Source: Amorphophallus konjac (Eukaryota > Streptophyta > Magnoliopsida > Alismatales > Araceae). Taken from it: a DNA stretch of 64,000 bases. The position numbers were made by a program, and so were the translations under genes. Location of the stretch: positions 570,822,140-570,886,139 of the forward strand of contig CM040121.1 of assembly GCA_022559845.1 (NCBI GenBank). The letters are read 5' to 3'. This document shows positions 9,811-20,817 of this stretch, in pieces. Below the pieces are notes generated by a model that had not been told where the DNA came from, did not search any database, and saw only the letters and a program-made list of their open reading frames with translations. Numbering within the stretch: the first letter of the stretch is position 1; each line of letters starts with the position of its first letter.

Positions 9811-12155
9811 ATGGTTTCCCTTGGGAGAGGGCCTGGCCCTCCCCCTCTCATCCCTCCTTTACCTGCGGTCTCACCCCCTCCAGTGGGTTCATCTTCCTTG
9901 CCTGGTGCTCCTGTCTTTCTCTCAGATGCTCCTGCTGCCCCATCCGGCGTTGCTCCTGTCTTGTCCACTGCTGCGACTGCAACTCTGGGACCCCCTCTGG
10001 CAGATGTTTCCAACGTGCACCCTCCCTCTGCTTGGCGTTCTCGCTTTAACTCTCAATCCTTTCTTCAGGTGGTCCGACAAGCTATGGCGCCTCCGGTCAT
10101 CCCCGTCTCTATCCATCCGCCAGCGCGTACTGATCTGGGTGCTCCGACTGCCTTCTTTTCATTGGTGGAGATCGAAGCTTCCTGCAAGCCGTTTGAGTTT
10201 GCCTTAATCGCTTATAATCCTCATGGCCGGCCATCGTTTCCTGAGATCCGGATGCAGTTGGCGCAACGCTTTCAATTTAAGGGCGATTTTGCTCTCAGCG
10301 CTATGGATAATAAGCATATGCTGGTTCGTTGCTCTTGCCGCGAGGATTTCATTCAGATCCTTCTTAAGGGTTCTTTGCTTGTTCTTGGTCACCTGTTTAA
10401 ATTTTTTCGCTGGTCTCTGGATTTCACCCCGGACGTCGACTGCCCGATGGTGCCGGTTTGGGTAGAATTTTCGAGCCTCCCGGTGAACTTTTTTTGGATC
10501 CAATGATCCGTTCAATCGCTGGGAGTCTGGGTGAAGTGCTCCATGTTGATCAGGATACCGTCTTCATTGCTCGGTCGCAGGCTGCTCGAGCCTGTGTGCT
10601 CCTGGATGTTTCGCTTTCGGTCTCGGACAAGGTCTGGGTTGGTATTGGTTCTGAGGATTTTTGGCAGCCGGTTTCCTATCCTCATCTGCCCTTATTTTGT
10701 TCTGCTTGCCATCGATTGGGTCATGTTTTTAGCATGTGCAAGAAGTCTGGTACTCATCATCCCTCTGGTCGTGAGCCTTCCGATGATGCTCCTCCGGCCA
10801 CCGGTCTGGGTGCTCCGGCGAAGAAGGCGGCGCAAGCGTGGCGGGCCGTTTCCAGGCCTGCTCATCTCCCCCGTTACGCTCAGGACAGTACAGTTGGCCC
10901 TTCGGCCCCACCTCCCGATCAGTTGCATGCGTTGGCCGAAGGGTCACACGAAGGGTCGCCTCCCCCCTCGATGGTTGGCGCTGCCTTTACGGTGCCCATG
11001 TTCCCTGTTGCTGATGGTGTTATTGCTCCTGCTCCTCATGCGGTCCCTATTGCCCGTGGTGGCGACGACCCTCTGCTGCGTTCAGACCCTCTAAAGATGC
11101 CGATTCTCGAGGCCCTTCCTATCGCTTCTGTTGCTGCGTTGTCCACTGAAGAGGCGCCCCTTCGCGTCCCTACTGCTGACCATCAAGCGCTTGATCAAAT
11201 GCCAATGAAAGCTTATGCACAACCTCCTAAGCATGGTGCTGGGATATGTGATCTGCCACCCATTTGTGTTATTGCTAGTGGTTCTCTTTTGGGCAAAGGT
11301 CCTTTGCCTGCTGATGCAATGTTGCCTCCTATGGCTTCTTCCTCTCCTCTCCATGGGGATGATGTTGTGCTAGTTGAAGACATGACTGAGGAGGTGTCTC
11401 TTAGGTCCGTTGCCACTGCTGTTGTTCAGCCTATTGACGTTGGCCATCTGCCTACCTCTTTTGCTGGTGCCGCTGTTAGTGCTGCTCATACTGTTGCTAT
11501 TGATGGTCCTTCTTGCTCGCCTGCGCTTAGTGCTCCTGTTGTGCTGGCCGAGATGGTTTCTGCCGTGATGCATGGTCCACCTGCTGCCTTCCCTCTTGTT
11601 GCTCCTCGGCCCCCGGCTCCTGCCTTTTCTGCCGTCGTTCTCCCCTCGATTACCGATGTTACTTCGGGCGCCGTCGTCCTCCAAAAGGAGGCGGACCGTT
11701 TGGCCTGCTTCGCCGCCCTGCACACTATGAGGGATGAATTGAACGCTCTGCCTGCCTTCTCTGGATCTGGGGCTCCTAGCCGGGCTCGGCCCTCTGTCGT
11801 CTTGGCTCCGTCTTCCCCAGTGTTACAGTCCCACGATGTGATGGCCTTGCGCACTAGCCCCTGCGATGAAGTTCCCTCAACCCCTGCTGTCTCTTCTCTT
11901 GCTGTTGGTGGCTCTGCCTGTGGCGCCTCCAGCCAGTCGTCAATCCTGGTTGCCCCGTTTGATGTCTCCCGAAGCTCTCCCGCACACGCGCCTCAGCAGG
12001 ATGGTCATCCTTCATATTATATTCCCAGAGAGATTGATGGTTCGGTGGATGAACAAGGTATGGAGTTTGATGTTCCCTTCCAGCCCGCCTGTAGGAGCAA
12101 AAGGAGGAATCGTCGTAGGCCAAAGCATCTCGAGTTCTACGATGTCAGGGTTTAG
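9811..12155 (+). pseudogene. LINE ORF1-type protein (DUF4283 plus CCHC zinc knuckle), frameshifted
   Basis: The first part (9811-about 10495) carries a proline/alanine-rich N-terminus and a DUF4283 domain at about residues 125-225 (LIAYNPHGRPSFPEIR ... DVDCPMVPVWVEF). At the run of seven T near 10490 the frame shifts by one. The reading then continues in the frame ending at 12155, with the zinc knuckle FCSACHRLGHVFSMCK at about 10697-10745. The remaining 450 residues are Ala/Pro/Val/Ser-rich and low in complexity. DUF4283 proteins with a CCHC knuckle are the nucleic-acid-binding ORF1 of plant L1-type LINEs. A single homopolymer slip could also be a sequencing error, so the ORF may be intact in the plant. 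Confidence 0.75.
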
Positions 12156-12438
12156 CTGGCATGCTCTTAATTTGTCTTGGCACCCCTGGCCCCGTTTATA
12201 ATTCTTTAGACTATCTTTGGGTTCCGGGGGGCCTAAGAATGGATTAGGCTGAGTTACCGGCCATCCGTTTTTCTTAGTCTCTTTTGATAGTTAATCTTTA
12301 AGCCATTGCTCTTTATTTTCTTGCATTCTACGGGGCTAACTCTTTTGCTTGCCCTCTTATTTTTTCAGAAGAATGTCCCGTTGTCTGTGTACTTTTTTCT
12401 CAATATTAATAAAATTTAGGATCACAGGTACAGCCTGA

Positions 12439-12474
12439 GAGAGTGAGAACACTCTCCCTTCTTGAGGGAGAGTG
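12439..12474 (+). other. Hairpin in the 3' end of the LINE-like element
   Basis: CACTCTCCCT (12450-12459), loop TCTTG, AGGGAGAGTG (12465-12474) form a perfect 10-bp stem. A competing stem, GAGAGTG (12439-12445) with CACTCTC (12450-12456), overlaps it. It lies about 45 bases before the A tail. 3'-end stems of LINE RNAs can be recognised by the element's reverse transcriptase; that role here is inference. Confidence 0.7.
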
Positions 12475-12527
12475 CACTCGATCAGTTTCTCTCCTGCTTG
12501 ATAGTCTCTTGGTTTTAAAAAAAAAAA

Positions 12528-12991
12528 GACTACTTAGGTTGTAATTAATTGGTCATGTTACCACTCCATTATGAGGGAGGGAGAGAGAGAGAGAGTGTGT
12601 GTGTCATGTTTTTGCCAAGCCACCTTCCATCATCTCCATTGGGGAGTTGTGACCTTTGAGCGTGAGTGAGTTTCTGACTTTCCTTGGGAGGACCGTTGAA
12701 TTATTGAGTAGGCTACTTGATTAGCGTAAAGAGATATAATAATTAATAACTATTAGCCAGATGGTCAACCACGTTTGCAATCTTCTTGACATCTTAATAA
12801 ATCTTTGAGCATTTTCTTTATTAGTCGTCGATCAATCTTCCAGAGATCATTCTCTCGAGTGAGGAACAGTAAAATAATGGTACTAATCCCCGGGGGGACC
12901 AGCGTAGCCTTAAAACTTGCGCAAGCAGCATTTCTGCCCATTCAAATTAAGACACTGTAATAATCTACAAGCATAATAAGAAAGAAGATTA
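12528..12991. other. Intergenic stretch with GA/GT microsatellite
   Basis: Contains a GA repeat passing into a GT repeat at about 12581-12604. No gene or element boundary was otherwise seen. Confidence 0.5.
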
Positions 12992-13850
12992 TAGGGTGTT
13001 TGGTTGTAATTTTTTACCTCTTTTCTCTCTCAATTTAAAAAAAAGGAGGAAGAGATCTTTTAACCATGTTTGGTGTTCCTCTCCTAAATTTTAGGAAGAG
13101 AAGACAGTCTATGTAAATCTTCCTCAAAAACAAAAATAAGTCTAGACCTATTTTTTTTTTAAAAACACCAACTCGATACTCCCCCTTCCCCATCCACGGC
13201 GACATCCCTCCCCTCCCCGGCACCCCTGCGGCCCCCCTTCCCCAGCCACGGCGACCCCTCTCCCCTCCCCGGCGACCCCTGCGGCCCCCCTTCCCCATCC
13301 ACGGCGTGCGGCCCCCCTTCCCGGCACCCCTGCGGCCCCCCTTCCCCAGCCACGACGACCCCCCTCCCCTCCCCGGCGCCCTTGCGGCCCCCCTTCCCCA
13401 TCCACGGCGACCCCCCCTCCCCTCCTCGGCACCCCTGCGGCCCCCCTTCCCCAGCCACGGCGACCCCCCTCCCCTCCCCGGCGCCCTTGCGGCCCCCCTT
13501 CACCATCCACGGCGACCCCCCTCCCCGGCGCCCCTGCGGCCCCCCAGCCACGGCGACCCCTGCGGCCCCCCTTCCCCAGCCACGGCGACCCCCCTCCCCT
13601 CCCCGGCGACCCCTGCAGCCCCCCTTCCCCAGCCACGGTGACCTCCCTCCCCTCCCCGGCACCCCTGCGGCCACGGCGACCCCCCTCCCCTCCCCGGCAC
13701 CCCTGCGGCCCCCCTTAGAACAGGTGATATCGTTTTTACCAAACAGGTGATATCAATTTTTTTAATTTTAAATTTTAAGTTAAAAACGGGCACAACATAA
13801 TTTTTTAGATAGAAATAGTTTGTATAAAAAAACTGTTCCCAAACACCCTA
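12992..13850. mobile_element. Tourist-like (PIF/Harbinger) MITE, 859 bp
   Basis: Terminal inverted repeats TAGGGTGTTTGG (12992) and CCAAACACCCTA with small internal mismatches (ending 13850). They are flanked by a TTA duplication at 12989-12991 and 13851-13853. A TTA target site and GGGTGTTTGG ends are the hallmark of Tourist/PIF-Harbinger elements. No transposase is encoded. The interior is largely a C-rich minisatellite flanked by AT-rich arms. Confidence 0.75.
13190..13717. repeat. C-rich minisatellite inside the MITE
   Basis: About ten units of roughly 40-57 bp built from CCACGGCGACCCC, CTCCCCTCCCCGGC and CCCTGCGGCCCCCCTT. All frames are open because of composition. No protein is claimed. 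The minus strand has runs of four or more G that could form G-quadruplexes. Confidence 0.85.
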
Positions 13851-13853
13851 TTA

Positions 13854-14119
13854 GAGTATAAATTAAGAACCTCGGCTTCAACCTATCTGGTATTTTACTC
13901 CGGCCTGTCTGATCATAGTTAATTGGAGGTATATTAAAAGAAGGGTTTTCTATGGATATATCCTCGGCAATCATAGTTTTCATACCTGTACCCTTGTGAC
14001 CAATTAACACATGGTTTTTAAGACCCTTAGGTGCTACGTGGGACTCACACGACTCTCTCTCGATAATAAAATCTGTTATCCTAATCCAATAACAAAGCGG
14101 GTCTTATAGATTCTAAAAG
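13854..14119. other. Intergenic, nothing recognised
   Basis: AT-rich sequence between two MITEs, with no gene, repeat or element boundary I can support. Confidence 0.4.
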
Positions 14120-14287
14120 CGCCTCTTTGAAAATCTGGTGGGATGACGTATTCGAGGGGGTGGACGCGAATACGCCATCCCACCCCTGTTAACCGACGAT
14201 GTGTGTGAAGAGAAAAGATGGGACTCACATTTTTTCTCTCTCATCGATTGTCTATTCCACTTCTGTATTACGTTTTCAAAGAGACGC
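14120..14287. mobile_element. MITE-like element, copy 2
   Basis: Inverted ends GCGCCTCTTTGAAAA (14120) and TTTTCAAAGAGACGC (to 14287) with one mismatch. The interior (GTGTGTGAAGAGAAAAGATG then GGACTCAC) matches the element at 9646-9772. It also has an internal palindrome around GGTGGGATGACGTATTC and GAATACGCCATCCCACC. Target duplication is unclear. Confidence 0.55.
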
Positions 14288-14837
14288 AAAAAGAATTGGA
14301 CGTATATCCTCGCCATCAACACTGCATATTTGATTTTAAGGACAAAAAAATAGTTAGCACTTAGAATTTGAGTCTATGTGGGAGCTTATATAGGTACAGA
14401 TTTTGAAATGATCGGGTGTAGAAGCAGAAAAATCCATGCAAAATCTGATGAGCGGGGTTAGTCGTTCCCGAGTTAAAAGTAAACGTTATCAATGGATAGG
14501 GCAGTGTGCTACTTTCTTCATTAGGAAGTGGGAATATTCAAAGCAATAGGTTGATTGCTGGGATATAAGTAAAATAAAAAATAAATAAAAGGACAATTAT
14601 GGTGGTTGAGAGAGGCATTTCGAAAAAAAATCCCTGAAAGAAAGGAGAATCGGATGGATGATCACCCTTGATGTCTAGCCCAATAATTTACCGAGTTTGG
14701 ACCTGGCTTGGCCCAAAATATTTTAGCTGGGCCAGTAAAAACGACGGGATCAAACCCAAACCAGACCGAATTGTCTGCTCCAATTGACCCATCAGCACAC
14801 CCCCTTCCGCCCCCACACTTCTATCTATCTCTACGCC

Positions 14838-14869
<32 letters not shown>

Positions 14870-15030
14870 TAATACTTGAGCGTGCAGCTAATCTAAAAAA
14901 ACCTCTCCTATTAGACCGGAAGCTGATGGAATGTGAAGGATACACGAGTCCCAGTCAATTTGCAATACAGCTACTCACCACAGATGTGCTGGTAAATATT
15001 ACTCACAGAAAAGGGCTTCTGATACTGCAT
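14288..15030. other. Intergenic, GA microsatellite only
   Basis: No gene seen. A GA repeat of about 28 bases lies at 14841-14869. Confidence 0.5.
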
Positions 15031-15034
15031 TGTA

Positions 15035-15150
15035 ATGCGGGCATATGGTTGGATAGGTAATACCAAAATGTGGGTGATGTAGGTTGTGGGTTCAGACACA
15101 ATCGTAAGTCGAATAAGCATTATCTAGATTAGCATTCATTTGTTTATTTA
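15035..15150 (+). mobile_element. Possible tRNA-derived SINE head
   Basis: TGGTTGGATAGG (about 15047) resembles a pol III A box. GGTTCAGACAC (about 15090) matches a B box at 7 of 11 positions, about 40 bases downstream as in tRNA-derived SINEs. The rest of the body and tail were not delimited. Weak call. Confidence 0.25.
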
Positions 15151-15786
15151 TTCTTGATTAATTAGATAATATTTGACTTTCACGAGTGTATGTATTTTTT
15201 ATTATATTTTTGGACCTCAATGTAATTTTTTGTTAGTATTATAAATTGTGGTGCTAACCCTAATTGGAGAGGCAATGATTAAAGAAGAAAGAAACGTTTA
15301 ACCGTCATGTCCCTCGGCGAGATGTCGATCTCCCACTCTCTTCTTCTCCTAACGTGAAGTCAAAATCCCCTCTCTTCTTTTATTCCTCTTCCTCTTCAAG
15401 TACTTCGTCTTCTTCTCCAACGTACCGACTTCCCCTTCGCTATCTCATTTATTTTTTTATTCTCTTCATCCAATGTTTTCTTCCTCTTCCTCGGTCGTGT
15501 GTTCCACCCACTAATAGTGAAGACTACCGGCGCCATCCCTCAGGGAGAAACCGCCGCCACCGTTGGTGGCCACCTCCGTCCATCCCTGCCCTACGCCGAC
15601 GCCGGCATCTCGCGACCTGTAGCCGGTCGCAGTGCCAGCTGGTCGCCATCACCAGCCTTCATCTGTCGCTATCAGCAGAGCCCCGCCGCCCCGTCACCCT
15701 GTGATGGTGCCCACACCGCCGGCCAGCACCGCCACGGTGCCTCTGTTAGAAATGTATGATTAAAAGAAAAAAACAAAAACAGGATG

Positions 15787-15882
15787 TTGTAACGTTAACT
15801 TTTGTGAACGTTAAAAACATTATTTAGTAACGTTCACAAAAGTGAACTTTACAACTACAATGATTCCATTATGGAATCATTG
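15787..15882. promoter_or_regulatory. Two adjacent palindromes upstream of the LTR TATA box
   Basis: Arms 15787-15813 and 15828-15854 pair at 25 of 27 positions. They contain GTGAACGTTA and TAACGTTCAC. Then 15858-15882 is a perfect palindrome, with arm CAATGATTCCAT around a single central T. Both recur in the 3' LTR (about 21405-21499). They lie 65-160 bp upstream of the TATA box, where U3 control elements are expected. Confidence 0.85.
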
Positions 15883-15945
15883 CACATGGCACACACATGA
15901 AGGGTGGCCATAAATGAAGATATTTTGGGGGTCTCTCTTGAGGCC

Positions 15946-15954
15946 TATAAATAG
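15946..15954 (+). promoter_or_regulatory. TATA box of the copia LTR
   Basis: CCTATAAATAGACC in the 5' LTR, repeated in the 3' LTR near 21562. This is the likely core promoter of the element's genomic RNA. Confidence 0.65.
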
Positions 15955-16326
15955 ACCCATTGGCCAACCCAAATACCACACAACTACAAGAGCAACTACT
16001 TGAAAATTCTCCCACATTTCTTCTCCTTTGATTTCCTCTACACTTGATCTTCTTTGTGCTGAGTTCTTGAAAGTCGGGTCGAGATTCGTTAATGCTCTCT
16101 TCGAGGACGTGCCGACGAGAGAGAGGGTGCCGCCTACCCGGGGTCGTCGTATCTCTAGGAGACCGTTACCACGAGGACCGCACGTCGGCCAGCAATAAGT
16201 TCTCTTAGTTCAGCGACACCGCACTTCGACCAAAAGACTACGTTTTCTTAAACTTCTTAATTTATGTTTTAGATCTAATTAATGCATTGTTAGTTTTATT
16301 GTTATTTTCAGCATACATTACCAACA

Positions 16327-16781
16327 ATCTAAGAGAACTTATTGTTTTGTTATATTGCTGAAAATAATCTTAATTATAAAATACGTCTGGAAGATAATAT
16401 TTTATTCTATAACGTGTATTTTATACAACGATGAGTTTTATGTAAAAATACGTCTTTCTCGTCGACATATTTTAGTCTAAAACTATTTACAATAATTATT
16501 TTTTATTTCAGAAATTAAAATTCAGAAAAATATATATTTCTGAAATTAAGATTTAGTGAACTTTCTTAAATCAAAATTAAGGTTTTAAAATTTCAGAAAT
16601 CAAGAATTATGATATTATATTTCTAAAATATATCTCCATTATTTCTTGCTTTTAAATTAATGTTTGTGTTAGTTACTCTGTGGTAATTTAAATTATTTGT
16701 TGACTTTATACATTTAAGTGTTTTGACAAAATCTCAACATACCACATCAACAGATTTTTTCGACCTTCAAATATTTTCTCA
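16327..16781 (+). other. Copia leader with self-complementary primer region
   Basis: No TGGTATCAGAGC primer site follows this LTR. Instead 16329-16343 (CTAAGAGAACTTATT) is the exact complement of 16194-16208 inside the LTR. In addition 16357-16368 pairs with 16302-16313 across the LTR end. The rest is AT-rich untranslated leader. Confidence 0.7.
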
Positions 16782-18863
16782 ATGGCTAGTTTAACTACAA
16801 AAGAAACACTAAGTGCTAAACCAGACAAATTTGATGGAAAAATTTTTAAAAGGTGGCAAAATCAAATGAGATTCTGGCTGACCACACTTGAATTGATATC
16901 AGCCATTAGTGATAGCACAACTAAAATTCGGAGCTCGGGTTCCTCTCAAACACAAAATACCCGTCGAATTCAAACTCGGTCAACCCGAACCCAAACTGAA
17001 CCCGAATCCTCCTCCTCCACAGTCACACAGGAAGAGATTGACTATCACTGTCTCCACCGAATTCTAGGAGCTCTTTCAGATAATCTCTATGATCTATATT
17101 ATAACTCAAAAAGTGCTAACGAACTTTGGGGCACCTTAGAAGCCAAATATGGTCTAGATGATGTCGGTATTAAGCGGTTCAAAGCATCCGACTTTAACAA
17201 ATTTAAATTTGTGGATAATAAACCTATGAATGAACAAATCCATGAGTATGAAAATCTAGTTTACGAATTAAAAGCCAATGGATCACAACTTGATGAATCC
17301 TTCCAAATAGCATGTTTATTAGACAAGTTACCTCCCTCTTGGTCCGATTTCACTAGAACCCTTAGTCATACTCAAGGTGTTCTAACCTTAACCCAATTAT
17401 TCGCGTCAATAAGAATAGAAGAGCAACACAAGTTAAGGGAAACTACTACTCAAGATAATAAGCCTAAAGCCAACATGGTGGAAAATAAAACACAAGAACA
17501 TCACAAAATGTCATTTCCTTTTAAACGTAAAAACTTTAAGAAAAATTATCGACCATTTAACAAAAATAATAACAGACCACATGATTTGAACAAACAAAAG
17601 AAAAGGCCAAATGAGAATGTTGGGGAGCGTTGCTGTTATGTATGCGGTCGGACCAACCATCTCGCCTACCAATGCTACTTTCGAAAGAAATCTACTCGAA
17701 AGGCGAAGGGAAATGGTCCTCCTCTAACTGGTCCTCAAGTCAACATGGTGACTGATGGCACTGGTGCATCAGAGCTGGCATTTAGGTCAGTTCTCTCAAA
17801 CCCCGAAGTAAACTTGACCAATTTGACCATTGACTGGTGGATTGATACCGGAGCTAATATTCACGTTTGTGCTGTTCGCTCCTGGTTTTCCACTTATCAG
17901 GACTCAGGTACAGGAGCTGTGATGATGGGGAATAATGTGGAGGCGCAAGTGCTAGGGATAGGAAGAGTCGATCTAGAGTTGACTTCAAGAAAGACTTTGA
18001 CCCTTCACGGTGTTCACCACGTTCCTGACATCAGGCACAACCTCATTAGTGGATCCCTTCTAGTACAACAAGGCTATAAACTTGTATTTGAGTCAAATAA
18101 AGTTGTAATAACCAAAGGCGTATCCTTTGTTGGAAAAGGATTTATGTGTGATGGTCTTTTCAAATTAAATGTGTGTACCTCTTCCTTTAGTGAACAATCT
18201 ACGGTGTTAAATGTTGAATCATCTTCCATTTGGCATTCAAGATTGGGTCATGTAAACTATAACTCAATTAAAAGATTAATGCGATTAAACCTAATTCCCA
18301 AAATGGGTATACAACACCATGAAAAATGTGAAATTTGTGTAGAAGCTAAAATGCCCAAACAACCATTTAAAACTGTGGATAGCGATAGCGATATTCTAGA
18401 ATTAATACATAGTGACGTATGTGACTCTGGGCGGGTATCTAGGGGAGGTAACAAATACTTTGTAACCTTCATTGATGATCTGTCAAAATATTACTATCTT
18501 TATATAATTAAAACAAAAGATGAAGTTTTAACAAAATTTCAAATTTATAAGACTGAAGTTGAAAACCAACAAGAAAATAAAATTAAAATACTTAGGTCTG
18601 ATAGAGGAGGAGAATACACTTCTCTTGCACTCGCAGAATTTTGTCAAGAACATAGAATCATACATGAAGTAACTGCCCCCTACTCACCTCAATCTAATGG
18701 TGTAGCCGAGAGGAAAAATAGAACATTAATGGACATGGTTAACTCAACGTTAATAAGCTCAGGTGCACCCGAGAACTTGTGGGGGGAGGCACTCTTAACG
18801 GCATGTTATGTCTTAAACAGAATACCATTCAAACAAAATGATACTACACCCTATGAAATTTAG
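16782..18863 (+). pseudogene. Copia gag, protease and integrase, ending at a premature stop
   Basis: A 693-codon open stretch. Gag runs from MASLTTKETL to about residue 260. The zinc knuckle CYVCGRTNHLAYQC (about residue 285, intact CX2CX4HX4C) follows. Next come protease WWIDTGANIH (about residue 352, intact D-T-G), GAG-pre-integrase SIWHSRLGHVNY (about 486) and the integrase core (about 545-680). Integrase catalytic residues are seen in HSDVCDSG, RSDRGGEY and NGVAERKNR. A TAG at 18861 ends the frame before reverse transcriptase, so the normal single gag-pol polyprotein cannot be made without readthrough. Everything up to the stop looks well preserved. Confidence 0.85.
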
Positions 18864-20817
18864 AAGAAGAGAAAACCTAATTTAAATTATCTCAAAGTGT
18901 GGGGGTGTTTAGCCAAAGTAAAAATACCAGAAAATAAAAGAAAGAAAATTAGACCTAAAACTATAGATACTATCTTTATAGGTTATATAATAAATAACAA
19001 TGCATATAAGTTTACTAGCAATACTAACCGATTCTTAGTAATTAAATCCGAAATTATTGATATATCAAACAACACAATAATTGAGGCAAGAGATGCAGTA
19101 TATTATGAAAATATATTTCCTTTTAAAACTAGGATTGAAACTAACATACAAAATAATCGAGATGGCCCTAACATTACTAGACTTAGAGAAGAAGAAACTC
19201 CTATAGAACCAAGAAGAAGTAAAAGAGCAAGAACGGAAAAAGTCTTTGATGATTTTTATGCTCTTCTAGTTGAAGATTCTCCATCCACTTATGCTGAAGC
19301 TATGAAATCTATAGATTCACCTTTTTGGAAGGAAGCCATAGATAATGAAATGAACTCTATAATTCAAAATAACACATGGGTCTTAACTGATTTACCTCCT
19401 GGATGTAAAACAATTGGATGCAAATGGGTGTTTAGAAAGAAACTTAAACCAGATGGAACCATAGATAAGTTTAAGGCCCGATTAGTAGCCAAAGGGTTTA
19501 CCCAAAAGGAAAATATATATTACTTTGATGTATATTCTCCTGTGGCTAGGATCACTACTATTAGGATCCTAATAGCCTTAGCCTCGATACATAAATTAGT
19601 CATTCACCAAATAGACGTAAAAACTGCGTTCTTAAATGGTGAATTAGAAGAAGAAATCTATATGGATCAACCTGAGGGCTTTATAGTCTCAGGACAAGAA
19701 AAGAAAGTTTGTAAATTAATCAGGTCCTTATATGGCTTAAAACAAGCACCCAAACAATGACATCTAAAATTTGATGAGACTATAATATCATATGGATTTA
19801 AAATCAACCAAACTGATACATGCGTATATCATAAACAATTTGGGAGTTACATTGCTATATTATGTTTATATGTGGATGACATTTTAATCTTTGGGTCTAA
19901 TATGAATGTAGTAAAAGAAGTTAAAGAATTTCTTTCGAAAAATTTCGACATGAAAGATTCAGGTGAAGCAAATTTAATTCTTAACACGAAAATCATAAAA
20001 GATTCATCCGGGATAACTTTATCACAATCCCACTACATAGAAAAAAATTCTTAAAAGGTTCTACTACTTAGATTGCCAACCTGTATCTACTCCCTATGAC
20101 CCTAATATCCATTTAAAGAAAAATTTAGGGCATCCAACACTATAAAGTGAATATGCACAAATTATATGGTCACTTGGATTCTTAACAAATTACACCAGGC
20201 CGGATATTGCATATGCAGTCAACAGGCTTAGTAGATACACCACAAACCCTGACGAGAGTCATTGGAAAGCGTTAGAAAGAGTACTTAGGTATTTACAAGG
20301 GACTATAACCTATGGATTACATTACACTGGTTATCCTTCTGTCCTAGAAGGATATAGTGATGCAAATTGGATTAGTGATTCTTTAGATGTAAAATCTACA
20401 TCATGATTTATTTTTCTCCTAGGAGGAGGTGCAGTATCTTGGAAATCAACTAAACAAACAGTGTTAGCTAGGAGTACTATGGAATCTGAAATGATTGCAC
20501 TAGACACCACTTGCACGGAGGTAGAATGGTTGAGAGACCTTCTAGCTGATATTCCCTTAATAACTAATCCACTACCTCCCATATCTATACTATGTGATTG
20601 TAAATCTACCATTGATAAGTGCATGCAAGCTAATGTAGATGTAAAGATGAACAGACACTTAAAAGTGAGACATAAATCAATAAGAGATAAAATGAAGCAA
20701 CAATTGATTGCTTTAAAGTTTGTGAAATTAGAAAGAAACTTGGCAGATGTCTTTACAAAAGGCTTATCTAGAATCGTGATTCTAGAAGCGTCGAGGGGGA
20801 TGGGATTGAGCCCATAA
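18864..20817 (+). pseudogene. Copia reverse transcriptase and RNase H, several stops
   Basis: It continues the same polyprotein. RT shows GCKWVFRKKLKPDG (about 19420), KTAFLNGELEEEIYMDQPEGF (about 19620) and the YVDDILIF active site (about 19870). RNase H shows SDANWISDS (about 20357), a damaged STS motif with an in-frame stop near 20404, and the downstream [10 protein letters not shown] (about 20743). Stops at 19758, about 20052 and 20404 break the frame. RT and RNase H would copy element RNA to DNA in the particle; this copy needs help from an intact relative. Confidence 0.85.

Larger units (their letters stand above)
9785..12527 (+). mobile_element. LINE-like element carrying only an ORF1
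   Basis: A DUF4283/CCHC ORF1 is followed by about 360 bp of 3' untranslated sequence and an 11-A tail at 12517-12527, as expected for a non-LTR retrotransposon. No endonuclease or reverse transcriptase ORF is present between ORF1 and the tail. This is therefore an internally deleted or non-autonomous copy. The 5' boundary is approximate and no target duplication was recognised. Confidence 0.6.
15744..16326 (+). repeat. 5' LTR of the nested copia element
   Basis: 583 bp, TG...CA. It contains two strong palindromes (15787-15854 and 15858-15882), a TATA box CTATAAATA at about 15946, and 16194-16208, which is complementary to the region just after the LTR. Confidence 0.95.

Noticed and set aside
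13148..13674. Long open frames on both strands in the C-rich repeat
   Set aside because: All frames are open because the unit is GC-rich and repetitive; peptides are Gly/Arg or Pro strings with no domain.
15354..15759. Two overlapping ORFs before the nested copia LTR
   Set aside because: They run across the LTR junction at 15744 and lie in GC-rich LTR or leader sequence.
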